Below, one piece after another: positions 61,449-64,000 of a stretch of DNA of 64,000 bases. The translations under genes and the position numbers were made by a program. Source of the stretch: Sialis fuliginosa (lineage: Eukaryota > Arthropoda > Insecta > Megaloptera > Sialidae); NCBI GenBank assembly GCA_961205875.1, contig OY540812.1:5022001-5086000 (forward strand), written 5' to 3'. The notes below the pieces were generated by a model that was not told the DNA's origin, did not search any database, and saw only the letters and a program-made list of their open reading frames with translations. The stretch's first letter is position 1. Every line of letters starts with the position of its first letter.

Positions 61449-62749
61449 TTATTTTGTATTTACAATTTGGACAGGCAATTTAATCAAATCAAAGAGTTGT
61501 TCTGCTAATGAAACCATCACTTCCGAATCTTCACAATGTCTGATCAAGTTTTCATTGATTAAGTCTGTACCATAGTAAGCACCCGCAATGCTACCAGCCA
61601 TACTTGCTATAGTATCTGTATCTCCACCAAGAGATATAGCGTACTGTAAAGTACGTCTAAATGGATTGTCAGTCTGAAAAATGTAAATTAAAAAATATTT
61701 TAACACGAATTTAATTTATTAAACAGGATTTAGGTACCGTAATATGGCCGACTTCAGTTTGTGCCCGCAAAAAACTGAAAATTGCACTTGGTACAGAATG
61801 AAGAGCATCAATTTCATTTCCAAGATGTTCTACCACTTTGTCATATTGGCTACCACTTTTGTCTTGTAATAACTGTTTCATTTTTTCTAATTGTTTTTGA
61901 TATGGCTTGTCTTTATCGGTGTCTATTCTGTAAGTGAAATATATTATATCAGCAGTGGCAGAGTATTTTTACATCAGAATGGGGGCAAGTTAATAAATTA
62001 AATAAACGTAGTCTCAACATACCCATCACTTTTTTCAATTTTAGACATTTTATCTGAAAGATCTGAAATGAATTTGTTAACATCTAATTGTTCTTTTGGA
62101 TCAAGAGTTAAACTTTGATAAACTGCTATACATTGTAAAAGGGCTCCGTTGACTGCTAATTCATGAGTATGTGTTATTTCTGTTGATAACCTTGCAGCTT
62201 CTAGCATTTTTTCATAATCGTTATGATAAAATAAGGCAATTGGAGAAATTCTCATAGCACCACCATTTCCAAAAGAACCAGCACCCCCAAATTGTAATTT
62301 TGCAGGTTGAAAAACATCTGAAAATTTTTGACTACGCAATTTATGAAAAACTTCAGGTACACTTTTTCCATAGCCCCTTCGTGTATCTTTGAAATATTCT
62401 TTGACAAACTTGATTGCAAGATCTTTAGGATCAAGACCATTTTTATCAATTAACGATTGGGCCAAGGCTTTTGTCATAGCCGTATCATCAGTATACGATT
62501 TCTGCGGATCTAAAAAATGATTTAATTGAGAAACAGTCATCATAATTATTTTATATATACCTATGTACCTTCAAAATAGGGTCCTTCAAGTTTATTAAAA
62601 TAATTCTGAAGAACAATATTCCAGCCACCACTAAATCCTTCAAATTCAAAAGGAGCTCCTAGACAATCACCTAAAAGTGATCCTAAAAGACATCCTTTGA
62701 ATTTCTTCAAAAAAATAATATTATTCATAACTGTAATAAATGATTTCAT
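61449..62749 (-). CDS. Adprs: ADP-ribosylhydrolase ARH3 (ADPRS/ADPRHL2 homologue)
   Basis: Four exons on the minus strand: 62569-62749, 62023-62509, 61738-61927 and 61449-61673, giving 360 residues (human 363). ARH3 is a metal-dependent hydrolase that removes ADP-ribose from serine and degrades poly-ADP-ribose and O-acetyl-ADP-ribose in nucleus, cytosol and mitochondria. The metal ligands are visible: Glu35 in GDCLGAPFE, Asp68-Asp69 in YTDDT, and Asp304/Asp306/Thr307 in SLGGDTDT. Other family text is KFKGCLLGSLLGD, GNGGAMRISPIALFY and IAGAYYG. All key residues are intact. The start at 62749 is the first ATG in frame; a second ATG at 62728 is equally possible, and a cag just before it could be an acceptor. 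The gene is upstream of intersectin on the same strand, but 1.2 kb apart and not obviously linked. Confidence 0.96.
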
Positions 62750-64000
62750 TTTTTTTAAACTATGTAACTTAAATGAAAGTGAAAAATTATTATAGCTATT
62801 ATAACCTTAATAACATAAATTGTTTACTTATATAATCTATTAATAAAACAGAGGATATGCAATGTATACATGTGTAGTCGATTTATATTACATACACTGT
62901 TTGTATTTTAAAAATAATTTTTGAACATTTATAAATATAATGCAATTAAAAAAAATTATTATTCAATTTACCCGCCTTTCCTATATAAAATGGACGTTAA
63001 TTAAAATATGTACATATGTACTTATGTATAATTTGAAATTTTCAAAAATTTTACAATTCACGTCAGAGTCACGTGAAACCACATAAAATGTGAATCTTAT
63101 TTTGCTTACTTTCATGTTTTGCGAATGAATGAATTAAAACGACCAAAGGTTTTAATCATGTACCAGCTTATTTAAACTTAATTGATATGTACTAGGTTAC
63201 TTATTTATTTTGTAAATTATATATTTCGAACTTCAGTTTGTTTTTATTGTTCATTACTCTGATTATCCCCATTTCCGTTTTTTTTCTTAAGTTCTACACA
63301 TAGAAAATTTTACAAATTCATTTCATTTTTGTTTATTTTTTATTTTCATATTTTTTGAATCAAAGGTTTCAATATACCAAAAATATATGGTACAAATATA
63401 TCTTTCCATCATACCAAAGATATTTATTAATTACTGTATTACTGATTCTATTAATATTTTTAAACAAAACAATTATACTTTAATTATAAATTTTATTGTT
63501 ATTTTTGATATAGGTAGGTCATCCGTGTTACCGCAGAACATATAAAGAAGTGTTATGCACAGAATAATAAATAATGGTGTTATGTACTTATTTTGTAAAT
63601 GAGAAATTCAAACTTGTTTTGTTGTTCAACAGGGTTGTTCATTATCCCGATTATCTCCATTTCCGTTTTTTTTTCTTAAGTTTTTCAAGTACAAAATTTT
63701 ACAAATTTATGTTTCATTTCTGTATTTTGTTTCACATGAAGTCGTGAAGATACTAATTTCCGGTTTGCGGCATTTCGAGTGATTTCTTGTAAAAGTATTT
63801 GAAACGGGTTCGCATATTCTCATCGTTCTTAGCAAAATTTAAATTTAATTGAGACGTGAGATATTGGTGCATTATCATAATACTTTGTTGATGAATGCGA
63901 TTAAATATTTATATCTACTGAATAACGTGTCCATTATTACATACTCAAATAATTGTTTGTTGAAAAAAATGTTGTGAAGTCGTTTAATTACATCAAATTA
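62750..64000. other. Gene-free flank with a direct repeat
   Basis: No exon recognised. A block of about 110 bp at 63235-63345 recurs at 63615-63725 in direct orientation (shared text tctccatttccgtttttttt-like and cttaagttnt, aaattttacaaatt). The upstream region of ARH3 should hold its promoter, but no motif stands out. Confidence 0.5.

Noticed and set aside
1-64000. CRISPR array, bacterial operon, phage or integrated viral gene
   Set aside because: No regularly spaced direct repeats and no prokaryotic or viral coding pattern; all genes carry spliceosomal introns and are animal families.

Overview
The window is nuclear DNA of an arthropod, most likely a hemipteran insect such as an aphid. The reasons are very AT-rich sequence, short GT-AG introns (mostly 58-80 bases in the compact genes), typical metazoan single-copy genes, and dense small inverted-repeat transposons (MITEs). 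The species call is an inference. There is no bacterial operon, CRISPR array, rRNA, or tRNA that I could recognise.

Layout. 1-5470: gene-free, filled with MITEs and a decayed mariner. 5471-11480 (+): a ten-exon, membrane-anchored animal haem peroxidase. 12878-13926 (-): the exosome subunit RRP42, four exons. 16302-18354 (+) and 21626-22597 (+): a tandem pair of two-exon genes, each coding for a stand-alone PARP-type mono-ADP-ribosyltransferase domain with unusual active-site residues. 22830-26541 (-): the six-RRM ribosome-biogenesis protein RBM19/Mrd1, fourteen exons, with a one-base frameshift in exon 2 and one GC-AG intron. 26542-40882: about 14 kb without a recognisable gene, rich in MITEs, with three CpG-richer islets that may be promoter or 5' non-coding exon material. 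40883-45084 (+): a large secreted low-complexity protein of 1355 residues. 49026-60285 (-): the whole intersectin/Dap160 gene, 24 coding exons in EH-EH-coiled coil-4xSH3-DH-PH-C2 order. 61449-62749 (-): the ADP-ribosylhydrolase ARH3.

The exon models were built by hand from splice sites, reading phase and family conservation. In every gene the phases close exactly, except RBM19 exon 2, which carries one extra base. The genes mostly belong to unrelated processes: RNA processing (RRP42, RBM19), endocytosis and synaptic vesicle traffic (intersectin), oxidative chemistry (peroxidase) and ADP-ribosylation (two PARP-like candidate writers, ARH3 as eraser).

The strongest unusual signals are four. 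(1) Two adjacent, phase-identical intersectin exons encode alternative versions of the first C2 strand and are separated by only 41 bases, which suggests mutually exclusive splicing. (2) The small PARP-like pair has a substituted active-site Tyr. (3) RBM19 exon 2 is frameshifted. (4) Several MITE families are clear, four of their members with perfect 8-bp target duplications.
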